Part shown: one piece after another, positions 1 to 7,965 of the stretch | Position numbering within the stretch: position 1 is the stretch's first letter | Layout: every line of letters begins with the position of its first letter | From: a bacterium | Lineage (GTDB): Bacteria; Myxococcota_A; Bradymonadia; UBA7976; UBA1532 | Reading direction: 5' to 3' | Assembly (NCBI GenBank): GCA_030427205.1 | Contig: JAUHXC010000003.1 | Span: forward strand, 186,001-250,000 | DNA: 64,000 nucleotides | The notes under the pieces: model-generated | What the model saw: only the letters and a program-made list of their open reading frames with translations | Databases searched by the model: none | Told to the model about the DNA's origin: nothing | Made by a program: the position numbers and the translations under genes

Positions 1-763
1 AGTTGGCCATCTCGAGCGCCGAGCGGGCCTTGGCCTTGGCCTCGACCATGTCGTCGTAGTTGCCCGGGTAGACGATGATCGTCTCGTAGTCGATGTCGGC
101 GATCTTGGTGCAGACCTCGTTGAGGAAGTGGCGGTCGTGGCTGATGACCACCAGCACCCCGGTGTAGTCGTGCAAGAAGCCCTCGAGCCAACGGATGCTC
201 GCGATGTCCAGCGCGTTGGTGGGCTCGTCGAGCAGCAGCCCGTCGGGCTTGCCGAAGAGCGACTGCGCGAGCAGCACCCGCACCTTGTCGCCGCCGGTGA
301 GCACCGACATCGGCTCGGTGTGCAGCTTCTCTTCGATGCCCAGGCCTTCGAGCAGTTCGGCGGCCTCGGGCTCGGCCATGTAGCCGTCTTCCTCGGCGAT
401 GACCATCTCGAGCTCGCCGAGGCGCATGCCATCCTCGTCGCTGATGTCGTCGCCCTTGGCGAAGATGGCCTCCTTCTCGGTCATCGCCTGCCACAGCGGA
501 CCGTTGCCCATCATCACCACGTCGATGATGCGATCGTTCTCGTGCAGGTAGTGGTCCTGCTTGAGCACGCCGATCTTCTTGGGGCGGCTGACCCGACCCG
601 TCATCGGCTCGAGCTCGCCGGTGAGGATCTTCATGAAGGTCGACTTGCCGCTGCCGTTGGGCCCGGTCAGGCCGTAGCGCTCGCCTTCGTTGAACACCAC
701 GTTGACGTTCTCGAAGAGCGTCTGGGGCCCGAAGTTCATGCTGACTTCAGTGACTGAGATCAT
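1..763 (-). CDS. ABC-F family ATPase, YbiT-like (3' end beyond window)
   Basis: Soluble twin-ABC protein of the ABC-F class, which acts on ribosomes rather than in membrane transport. Only the N-terminal ~254 residues are in the window. Visible features are a Walker A (GPNGSGKS), a signature-like LTGGDKVR in place of the usual LSGG, Walker B (LLLDEPTN) and the ABC-F hallmark ISHDRHFLN. The opening MISVTEVSMNFG aligns residue for residue with the E. coli YbiT start as I recall it. This start also has GGAG 9 nt upstream, so I prefer it to an in-frame ATG at 778. The gene is divergent from nhaA, with a ~270 bp shared upstream region. ABC-F membership is firm; the YbiT subfamily assignment is likely but rests on memory. 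Confidence 0.9.
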   Translation of the reverse strand, partial: MISVTEVSMNFGPQTLFENVNVVFNEGERYGLTGPNGSGKSTFMKILTGELEPMTGRVSRPKKIGVLKQDHYLHENDRIIDVVMMGNGPLWQAMTEKEAIFAKGDDISDEDGMRLGELEMVIAEEDGYMAEPEAAELLEGLGIEEKLHTEPMSVLTGGDKVRVLLAQSLFGKPDGLLLDEPTNALDIASIRWLEGFLHDYTGVLVVISHDRHFLNEVCTKIADIDYETIIVYPGNYDDMVEAKAKARSALEMAN

Positions 764-1031
764 CTCGGGAGACTCCATCGGCCGGGCGGGGGGGTCGAAA
801 AGCGGCGCACCATACCAGAGTGCCCCGCGGCGTCACAAGGCGCGCCGGCCTGCCGAAGGTCTGCAACTGCTTGATACAGTTGGGTCTGAAAATGCCGTCG
901 AAATTGGAATTCGGGGCACAGAAATTTAGGCACCCGCCGCCCGAGACCGTATGCTCGTCGGGTCGTGAGGGCGGACACGGCGCGCCCGCGCCCGATCCGT
1001 GCTTCACTCCAACCGTCAGCAGAGGGGGAGC

Positions 1032-2267
1032 ATGAAGGGCGCCATTCGATTCCTGCTCGAGAACTCGCTGTTCCTGATCTTCGGGGCCGTCGCCGCGCTG
1101 ATCTGGGCCAACGTGGACTACGAGGCCTATCACCACTTCGTCGAGCTGCCCTTGGCCCACCTGAGCTGGATCGGCCACGCGGTCTTCGAGAACGGGGTGC
1201 TCGTCGACCGCCACCTGACGTTGCACTTCCTGGTCAACGACATCCTCATGGCCTTCTTCTTCGCCATCGCCGGCAAGGAGGTCTGGGAGGCGACGCTGCC
1301 CGGCGGCCCGCTGAACAACCCCAAGCAGGCGGCGGCCCCGCTCATCGCGACCATCGGCGGCATGGCCGGTCCGGCCGGCGCCTATGCCCTCGGCGCCATC
1401 GTCCTGGGCAAGTGGGCGATGCTGTCCAACGGCTGGGCGATCCCCACCGCCACCGACATCGCGTTCAGCTATCTGGTCGCCCGGCTGGTCTTCGGCCACG
1501 GGCACCCGGCGATCCCGTTCCTGCTGCTGCTGGCCATCGCCGACGACGCGATGGGGCTGATCATCATCGCGATCTTCTATCCGTCGGGGCCGATCGAGCT
1601 GCACTGGATGCTGCTGCCCCTCGCCTCGATGCTCATCGGCTACTTCGTGCTGCGCAAGGCGCTGCGGATCAAGAGCTTCTGGCCCTACCTGCTGATCTGC
1701 GGGCCCATGTCGTGGATCGGCTTCCACTGGGCCAACCTGCACCCGGCCCTGGGCCTGCTGCCGATGATCCCGATCATGCCGCACGCCCACTCCGACAAGG
1801 GCCTGTTCGACTGGTCGGAGGTCGCAGAGGGCGATACGCTCAGCCACTTCGAGCATTGGTGGAAGAACCCGGTCGAGGTGTTCCTGGGCCTCTTCGGTCT
1901 GTGCAACGCGGGCGTGATGCTCACCGCGGTGGGCGACGCCACCTGGCTGGTCCTGCTCGGCCTGCTCGTCGGCAAGCCGATCGGCATCGTGCTGATGGGC
2001 TTCGTCGGTCAGGCGCTGGGCTTCAAGCTGCCGCAGGGCATGAACCTGAAGGATCTGCTGGTGGTGGGCTTCGCCGCCGGCATCGGCTTCACGGTGGCGA
2101 TCTTCGTCTCGAGCGTGGCCTTCAAACCCGGGCCGATACAAGACGCGGCCAAGATCGGCGCGCTGCTGTCCTTCGCTGCGGCCATCCTGACCTTCGTATC
2201 GGCCAAGCTGGTGGGGGTCACGAAGGTCGATGGGCCGCCATCGGATGGCCACGGCCACGGTCACTGA
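1032..2267 (+). CDS. nhaA: Na+/H+ antiporter NhaA
   Basis: Inner-membrane sodium/proton antiporter of 411 residues with about 12 hydrophobic segments. Family landmarks are a PTATDIAFSY motif in an early helix and an ADDAMGLIIIAIFY segment holding the paired aspartates that bind Na+/H+ in NhaA. The start is the ATG directly after AGAGGGGGAG; an upstream in-frame start at 999 lacks this site. The segment around residues 250-280 is longer and more polar than in E. coli NhaA. The protein ends in a short His/Gly tail (DGHGHGH), a possible metal- or pH-sensitive cytoplasmic end. It stands alone, divergent from the ABC-F gene and convergent with the secreted propeller gene. Confidence 0.9.
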   Translation: MKGAIRFLLENSLFLIFGAVAALIWANVDYEAYHHFVELPLAHLSWIGHAVFENGVLVDRHLTLHFLVNDILMAFFFAIAGKEVWEATLPGGPLNNPKQAAAPLIATIGGMAGPAGAYALGAIVLGKWAMLSNGWAIPTATDIAFSYLVARLVFGHGHPAIPFLLLLAIADDAMGLIIIAIFYPSGPIELHWMLLPLASMLIGYFVLRKALRIKSFWPYLLICGPMSWIGFHWANLHPALGLLPMIPIMPHAHSDKGLFDWSEVAEGDTLSHFEHWWKNPVEVFLGLFGLCNAGVMLTAVGDATWLVLLGLLVGKPIGIVLMGFVGQALGFKLPQGMNLKDLLVVGFAAGIGFTVAIFVSSVAFKPGPIQDAAKIGALLSFAAAILTFVSAKLVGVTKVDGPPSDGHGHGH

Positions 2268-2272
2268 CCGCC

Positions 2273-2294
2273 GGCCGGGCCGCCCGGCCCGGCC
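2273..2294. terminator. Hairpin between convergent genes
   Basis: Perfect 8-bp GGCCGGGC/GCCCGGCC stem with a 6-nt loop, sitting in the 35-bp gap between the nhaA stop and the stop of the opposing gene. There is no T-tract, so it is only a plausible bidirectional transcription barrier. Confidence 0.4.
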
Positions 2295-2302
2295 GCGCCC
2301 CG

Positions 2303-5026
2303 TCAGGGGCAGCTCCAACGCACCTGGAAGTTGCGCAAGAGCGGCGACTCGGCGTCTTCGTTGAGCTGCAGCGTCGCCTTGATCTTGAGGAACTGCCGCG
2401 ACGCGACGCCGCCGGCCACCAGCCGGTTGCTGACGTGCACCGGGCCGTTGTTGGGCGGCGAGGTGGCCAGCCCGCGGAACTGCGCGTTCTCGAAGTCGGC
2501 GAGGTTGGCCACGCTCGTCGCGTCCCAGCGGATGCTGGCCCCGCCCGGGATCTCGGCGTCCCAGGTGAGGCTGCTCCACACCGGCTGGGCGCAGCCGGCG
2601 TCCATGACCTCTTCGTAGCTGCCGCGGCCGATGGCCAGCCGGCGCACCTCGCCGGTGAAGTCGGTGTAGCTGTAGACCTGCCCGGTGTAGCCGCCGAAGA
2701 TCTGCACCTCGGCGTTGTTGCTGGGGTTGATCCGGGCCAGGTTGGCCGCCCGGCTGTTGTAGAAGGTCATCCAGATGATGCCCTGGTTGTCGGCGCCGAT
2801 CGCCGCCGGGCCACCCCAGCCGCCGATGCGCTTCTGGCCGACGAAGCGCTCGTGGATCTGGCCGTTGGGGTTGAACTCGCTGGCCGGCCACCACACCACG
2901 TAGCTCGAGCCGCCGCCCTCCATGGCCATCCACATGAAGCCGTTCTGGTCGATGGTGATGCCGCGGCCGGCGGTGCGCCCCCAGTGGTCGATGTCGACCC
3001 GGGTCCAGCGGTTGGTGGGCGGGTCGTAGCCCAGCACGTCGCGGCAGCCCCAGCCGGCGAACCACACCCGGCCGCCGGTATCCGCCGCGATGCCGTAGCT
3101 GTTGCCGCAGCCGCCGCGCCAGCCGAGCGGATAGCCCACCTTGGGGCCGGCCCGGTTGTTATGGGTATTGATCGAGCCGGTGCCGCTCTCGCCGAGCGTG
3201 CCGATCCACAGCATGCCGTCGGCGAGCACCACCGCGCCATAGGGCCGCACCGCGACGTTGACGGTGGCGATCTGCTGCCCGGTGCGCGGGTCGAGCTTGT
3301 AGAACTGGCTCGTATTGTAGCCGCCGGCCCAGACGTAGCCGTCGGGGTTGGCTTCGTCGCCGAGGTCGACGGTCAGCGCGCGCAGGGCGGCGTTGTGCGG
3401 GCCGGCGTTGCCGGTCCACAAGACGCACTCGTCCTGGCCGTAGTTGAGCGGCGCGCCGTTGCGCGAGGTGTCGATCTGACCGTTGCCGTTGCGGTCGACG
3501 CAGTCTTCGTCGTTGCGCGCGATCTTGGTGACCGTGCCCTGCATGCCGAAGGCCCGGTTGGCGATATAGGCGTTGCCGATGCTGTCGAGGGCCACCCGGC
3601 TGGCCATGTTGCAGCCGTTGTTCCAGCAGCAGGCGCCGGGGCATTCGCCCTGGGGCAGCCCGACCCGATACTCCGAGAGCTCCCGCGGCGGGACCCCCGG
3701 CTGCCACTTGCTGACGGTGCTGCGGTCGGTATTGACGATCCACAGATAGCTCGACTCGTCGGGGTCGCTGCGCACGACGAGCCCGCCGGCCTCTTCGTCG
3801 AAGCCGACGTCGTCGAAGTTCTGCCGCTGGAACTGCGCGCCGAAGTCGTCGCCCACCAGCCGGTTCTGCAGCACCGGCTCGTTGGTGCGGTACAGCCCGC
3901 CCGCATAGTCGTAGATGTAGCCGCAGGTATAGGGCGTCACCGTGCCGTTGACCTGGCGGAAGCAGTAGCGCCGGCTGATGGCGGTCGAGCTGATGGCGGC
4001 GTAGACATGGCCGTTGACCGGGTGGATGGCGACCTCCTGGAAGACCTCCGAGCGGTCGGTGCCGCGGTTGCACTCGCGCACGCCCTGGCCCGGGTTGCCC
4101 TCGGCGTCGAAGCCGTTGCCCGCTTGCCCGTCGTCGACGCAATAGGCCCCGCGCGACGCGGCGATGAGCGCCGGGCCGTCGGTCCAGGCGAGGATGTCGT
4201 TGATGTCGCCGGTGCCCTGGTACACCGAGCCGGGCCCGGTCGGGTAGCCGGCGGGGTACATCAGATCCTTGGGCGCGAAGCGGGCGGTGGGCCGCATCGG
4301 GCCGTTGGGGAAGCTGTAGATGCGGTAGCCGTTGCGATAGCCCTGGTAGATGTTGCAGCTCGAGTCGAGGCTGACGGCGGTGCTGGAGTTGAGCGGCACC
4401 ACCAGATCGGGCGGCTCCGACCAGCCGTCTGCGGGCAGCGCCGCCTGATCGTTGACGAACAACCGCCCGTCGCGCACCACCAGCGCCGTACGTCTGCCGT
4501 TCTGGCAGACCTCCATGTCCTGGATGGCGGGGATGTCGGCCTCGTCGACCAGGTTGCCCTGCAGGTCGAAGCGCCGCAGCACCCGCGGCGTCGCCGCCAG
4601 GATGTGATTGGTGCTCGGGGCGACGACCACCACGTTGTACGAGCTCTCCTCGTCCCAGTTGGCCCAGGTGGCGCCGTTGTCGTTGGAGTAGAGCAGCCCC
4701 GACGGCGCGGCGACGAAGATCTGGCCCGCCCGGCGGATGGTGATCGAGCCGCAGCACTTGATGCCTTCGACCAGCGTATTCCAGGTGCGGCCCTCGTCGT
4801 TCGAGCGCCGGATCCGGCCGATGTTGTCGTGGATGAAGATCGTGCCGTCGGCGCCGATCGCCATCGCCTGCACCCCGTCGAAGTTGCTCTCGATGGGGGT
4901 CATGCGCTCCCAGGTGACCGACGAGAGGTCGGCCAGCGCGGCGTCGGCCGACCCGGCGGGCCAGGCGGCGAACAACAGGCCGGCGATGGAGAGCGCCAGC
5001 GCTCGGAGGAGGTGGGATCGGTTCAT
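2303..5026 (-). CDS. Secreted beta-propeller (NHL/Vgb-like) protein
   Basis: Protein of 907 residues with a typical Sec signal peptide (MNRSHLLRALALSIAGLLFA, cleavage after AADA/ADA near residue 28), so it is periplasmic or extracellular. The body contains many repeated strands of the form 'AIGADGTIFI', 'GNAYIAN' and 'GRVWFAGWG'. These resemble NHL, streptogramin-lyase or two-component-regulator propellers. A short Ca-binding-like loop (DRNGNGQID) occurs mid-protein. Paired cysteines (for example CCWNNGC) fit an exported, disulphide-bonded protein. The C-terminal ~120 residues look like an extra beta-sandwich. GAGGT lies 8 nt upstream of the chosen ATG. Substrate and exact role are unknown; a secreted structural or binding protein is as likely as a lyase. 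Confidence 0.75.
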   Translation of the reverse strand: MNRSHLLRALALSIAGLLFAAWPAGSADAALADLSSVTWERMTPIESNFDGVQAMAIGADGTIFIHDNIGRIRRSNDEGRTWNTLVEGIKCCGSITIRRAGQIFVAAPSGLLYSNDNGATWANWDEESSYNVVVVAPSTNHILAATPRVLRRFDLQGNLVDEADIPAIQDMEVCQNGRRTALVVRDGRLFVNDQAALPADGWSEPPDLVVPLNSSTAVSLDSSCNIYQGYRNGYRIYSFPNGPMRPTARFAPKDLMYPAGYPTGPGSVYQGTGDINDILAWTDGPALIAASRGAYCVDDGQAGNGFDAEGNPGQGVRECNRGTDRSEVFQEVAIHPVNGHVYAAISSTAISRRYCFRQVNGTVTPYTCGYIYDYAGGLYRTNEPVLQNRLVGDDFGAQFQRQNFDDVGFDEEAGGLVVRSDPDESSYLWIVNTDRSTVSKWQPGVPPRELSEYRVGLPQGECPGACCWNNGCNMASRVALDSIGNAYIANRAFGMQGTVTKIARNDEDCVDRNGNGQIDTSRNGAPLNYGQDECVLWTGNAGPHNAALRALTVDLGDEANPDGYVWAGGYNTSQFYKLDPRTGQQIATVNVAVRPYGAVVLADGMLWIGTLGESGTGSINTHNNRAGPKVGYPLGWRGGCGNSYGIAADTGGRVWFAGWGCRDVLGYDPPTNRWTRVDIDHWGRTAGRGITIDQNGFMWMAMEGGGSSYVVWWPASEFNPNGQIHERFVGQKRIGGWGGPAAIGADNQGIIWMTFYNSRAANLARINPSNNAEVQIFGGYTGQVYSYTDFTGEVRRLAIGRGSYEEVMDAGCAQPVWSSLTWDAEIPGGASIRWDATSVANLADFENAQFRGLATSPPNNGPVHVSNRLVAGGVASRQFLKIKATLQLNEDAESPLLRNFQVRWSCP

Positions 5027-5194
5027 GGGCTGACCTCGCGGCGGGCAGGGACCCCTCGCAGATCCCTGAATTATAGTCAGAGGGTAGTGTTTCAAGCTCA
5101 GCGCATCAATTCGGATTGTGACGGCCCGCCGCCGCGCGGCGCGCGATCGGGCGTCGGGTGAAGATGCGCCGAGCCGGGGCTCTGCCGGCGGGCG

Positions 5195-6562
5195 TCAGCG
5201 GCTCTTCTCGGGCGTGGTGGTCTCTTCGGGGCCGCCGCGCAGCGTGCGGCGCAGCGCCGGCACGTCCTGGTCGATCACGTCGCGCAGGCGCTTGCGCTCG
5301 CGGCGCCGCAGCCGGGGGAAGCTCAGCGGGCCGAGCTGCTTCAGGGTGCGCGCGGTGCGCCCGCGGATCTCGGCCCAGAGCTGGCGCAGGTCTTCGGCGT
5401 GCTCGCGCACGAGCAGGTCGCGGCCGTAGAGCCGTTCGAACAGCCCGTTCAGATCGCCCATGACCCGCGCGCTGCCTTTGTGAACGGCGCGCTGGGCCAG
5501 CAGCGCGCCGAGCCCGCACAGCACGGCAGCGCCGGCAAAAGCGCCGGCGGCCCGGGTCGGATCGATCGGATCGGCGAGCAGGGTGAGCGCCGCGCCGGCA
5601 AACGCCACCAGCCCGGCCAGCGCGACCCAGCCATAAGCCGAGCGGCGGATGCGGCGCACGTCGAAGACCGCGGCGTCGACGATGCGCGCGTGCAGGTCGA
5701 GCCGGGCGGCGTGCTCCGACAGCCGGGTGATCATGGTGTCGGCCCGCCGCTGCGGCGTCTCGCTGATCTCGTCGACGAGCTGCCGCCGGGCCTTGTCGAA
5801 GTCGTCGAGCGGCAGGGTGCCCCGGGCGGCGTCGTCGATGGGGGTGTAGGTGGTGTAGATCAGCGGCAGATCCTTGCGCGCCATCACCTTGGCCAGGTTC
5901 CAGCAGAGCGCGCCGTAGGCCCGGGCGAAGTCCTCCATGCTGCGGAACATGTCGACCTTGTTCATCACGACCCGCAGCTTGTGGCTCAGGTCGCCGAGCG
6001 CGGTATTGAACACCTCGAGGGTCTCGCCGGTGGTGCCCGGCTTGTCGGGGTCGAAGAACATCAGCACCAGCTCGGCGCGCTCGGCGAACCAGCGCACCGC
6101 GGCGGTGAAGTCGTAGCCCCGCCCCGAGTCGTCGCCCCGGGCGCTGTCGATCATGCCCGGGGTGTCGACCAGGTTGACCGTGCGCAGCAGCGGGATCGGG
6201 CGGGTGCGGCGGCGCAGGTGCGAGAGGAAGGTCGGCCCGAAGTGGCTCAGGCCTTCGAGGGGCAGGTCGGGGTCGCTGGCCACCGCGCGGCCATCCCGCT
6301 CGCCCGGCTCGCCGTAGGCCAGCACGGTGAAGGCGTCGTCGGTGGGCGCCAGCCCGGTGGTCTGGATGGTCTCGCCGAGCAGGTGGTTGATGAAGCTCGA
6401 CTTGCCCGACGAGTGGTTGCCGATGACCAGCACCATGGGCGGCCCGCCGATCTCGCCGGCGTGCGGCGCCCGGGGGAAGGCGAAGCGCTCGCCGACCGGG
6501 TCGACGGCGTCGCGGTAGAGGGTCTCGATGCGCTGGGCGATGGGGGCGAGTTCGGGCGTCAC
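5195..6562 (-). CDS. Dynamin/EHD-like membrane GTPase
   Basis: GTPase of about 455 residues. The P-loop is GNHSSGKSS near residues 48-56, followed by a TTGLAPTDD switch I region, VDTPGM (G3) and MNKVD (G4). A FFDPDKPGTTGET stretch matches the EHD/dynamin-type bacterial GTPases. Two hydrophobic hairpin segments (YGWVALAGLVAFAGAALTLL and AGAFAGAAVLCGLGALLA) lie two thirds along and suggest membrane insertion. They are followed by a basic helical C-terminus. The GTG start at 6562 has GGAG 8 nt upstream, while an in-frame ATG at 6610 has none. The likely role is GTP-driven membrane remodelling at the inner membrane; the precise function is unknown. Confidence 0.75.
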   Translation of the reverse strand: MTPELAPIAQRIETLYRDAVDPVGERFAFPRAPHAGEIGGPPMVLVIGNHSSGKSSFINHLLGETIQTTGLAPTDDAFTVLAYGEPGERDGRAVASDPDLPLEGLSHFGPTFLSHLRRRTRPIPLLRTVNLVDTPGMIDSARGDDSGRGYDFTAAVRWFAERAELVLMFFDPDKPGTTGETLEVFNTALGDLSHKLRVVMNKVDMFRSMEDFARAYGALCWNLAKVMARKDLPLIYTTYTPIDDAARGTLPLDDFDKARRQLVDEISETPQRRADTMITRLSEHAARLDLHARIVDAAVFDVRRIRRSAYGWVALAGLVAFAGAALTLLADPIDPTRAAGAFAGAAVLCGLGALLAQRAVHKGSARVMGDLNGLFERLYGRDLLVREHAEDLRQLWAEIRGRTARTLKQLGPLSFPRLRRRERKRLRDVIDQDVPALRRTLRGGPEETTTPEKSR

Positions 6563-6732
6563 GGGGTCTCCACGAGTCGAGGCGTTGCCGCGCGAGGCAT
6601 CATGTCCCATCGCGGCCGCCGACGGGAGGGGGAGTCGCCGGAGGCCCCGCCCGTCACGCTTGCGCGTCGGGTGGTGGAGTGCGACCGTTCGGCGTCGGGT
6701 CGATCCCGCAGTCTCGAGGAGTATGAGAAGAG

Positions 6733-7266
6733 ATGGATTACGAGCAGACCCTGGCCGATGCCCGCGAGCTGAACCACCACCTCGAAGTGCTCGTCTTCGG
6801 CGTATTGCGCGGGCTGGCGCTCGCCGGGGCCGACGAGGCGAGCGTCGAGGCGGTGCAGAAGACGCTCGACCGCTGGTTCCCCGAGATCGGGACCGAGACC
6901 GGTCAGGCGCTGGCCGACGTGATCGAGACCCGGCTGCACGAGCTGCACGAGCGCGGCGCCTTCGACGACGCGGTGAAGCTCGTCGGCCGCATGAGCATGA
7001 TCGAGGCGCACATCGCCCATGACGCCCTGGCCGAGTCGGGGGTCGCGACCCGGCTGCGCCACGAGACGCTGCCGGCGACCGACTTCCCCGAGCCGCCCAA
7101 TCAGGTCGAGCTGTGGATCAAGCCCCGCGACCTCGCCCGCGGCAAGCGGGTGCTGGCCGAGATGGCCCAGAAGGCCGACGAGACGGTGGCCTGCCCGAGC
7201 TGCGGCGAGAGCAACCCGGCCAACTTCTCCACCTGCTGGAACTGCAACGCGGCCCTGGGCGACTGA
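6733..7266 (+). CDS. DUF2007-like signalling protein with C-terminal zinc ribbon
   Basis: Cytosolic 177-residue protein in three parts. Residues 1-85 form a charged helical segment. Residues ~88-145 read like the DUF2007 'putative signal transducing' fold (IEAHIAHDALAESGVATRLR). The end is a clear zinc ribbon, CPSCGESNPANFSTCWNCN, near residues 154-172. AGAAGAG precedes the ATG. The region between it and the divergent GTPase gene is ~170 bp. DUF2007 proteins have no settled function; the zinc ribbon suggests a protein- or nucleic-acid-binding role. Confidence 0.75.
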   Translation: MDYEQTLADARELNHHLEVLVFGVLRGLALAGADEASVEAVQKTLDRWFPEIGTETGQALADVIETRLHELHERGAFDDAVKLVGRMSMIEAHIAHDALAESGVATRLRHETLPATDFPEPPNQVELWIKPRDLARGKRVLAEMAQKADETVACPSCGESNPANFSTCWNCNAALGD

Positions 7267-7278
7267 CCCCCGGCGGGC

Positions 7279-7872
7279 TCACAGCTGCTCGTCCCAGGCG
7301 AAGGCGCCCGTCTCCTGCCATTGTTTCAGCCGTCGGGTGAGCGCGCCCGCGGCCCCCGGCACCGCGATCGGATCGCCTTCGGTGAGCTGCAGTTCGGTGA
7401 GCTGCGGCCGGGTCGGGTGCGCCCGCGATCCCTGCACCATGCGCTTGGGGATCCAGCGCCCGGTGGGGCCTTCGGCGCCCGACTCGACCAGCAGCAGGCC
7501 GTCGTCTTCGACGAAGAGACCCCGTCGCCAGCGGCCGCGATCGATGGCGTCCCGTTGGGCGCGCGCCCGCCGCAGCGTGAGCCAGCCGGCGGCGGCCCGA
7601 GCCCAGGCCACCGCCGCGAGGATCGGGGCGAGATAGCGCCCGGCGGGATCGTCGTCGGCGGTGCCCCAGGCGAAGAGCGCCGCCCCGAAGAGGCCGAAGC
7701 CGAACGCGCCGCCCACCAGCAGCGCGACGAAGGCGCCGCCCACCGGGATGCGTTCGCCGGGCACGAAGCGCTCGGAGCGGGCGAGCGGGATCTCGGGGTC
7801 GGCGAGCGCGGCCAGCGGCGGCGGCAGGGCGCCGATCGGCAGGGCTTCGAGCGGGGGCAGCGGCGATGTCAT
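7279..7872 (-). CDS. Predicted membrane protein, two transmembrane segments
   Basis: Protein of 197 residues that I do not recognise. A Pro/Leu-rich N-terminus is followed by two hydrophobic segments around residues 45-70 and 80-100. A C-terminal soluble region follows (about residues 105-197) with alternating strands and a closing helix (LTRRLKQWQETGAFAWDEQL). The architecture resembles small bacterial PH-like membrane proteins, but no diagnostic motif is visible. It converges with the DUF2007 gene (12 bp between stops) and diverges from the gamma-glutamyltransferase gene. Confidence 0.6.
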   Translation of the reverse strand: MTSPLPPLEALPIGALPPPLAALADPEIPLARSERFVPGERIPVGGAFVALLVGGAFGFGLFGAALFAWGTADDDPAGRYLAPILAAVAWARAAAGWLTLRRARAQRDAIDRGRWRRGLFVEDDGLLLVESGAEGPTGRWIPKRMVQGSRAHPTRPQLTELQLTEGDPIAVPGAAGALTRRLKQWQETGAFAWDEQL

Positions 7873-7965
7873 CGGCGCATCTTGCCCATCGCGGGCGGGC
7901 GGTGCCAGGGCTGGCGCTCACCGGCCGCCGGGGCTATGACAGAGGGACCCGCCCTCGGAGTCGTC

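Noticed and set aside
747..3065. Long minus-strand open frame of 772 codons over nhaA
   Set aside because: It lies antisense to the clear NhaA gene and out of frame with the propeller gene. Its Arg/His/Gly-rich composition is typical of a high-GC shadow frame.
2303..5161. Long plus-strand open frame opposite the propeller gene
   Set aside because: Composition is Val/Ala/His/Arg shadow-like and the minus strand carries a signal peptide and propeller repeats.
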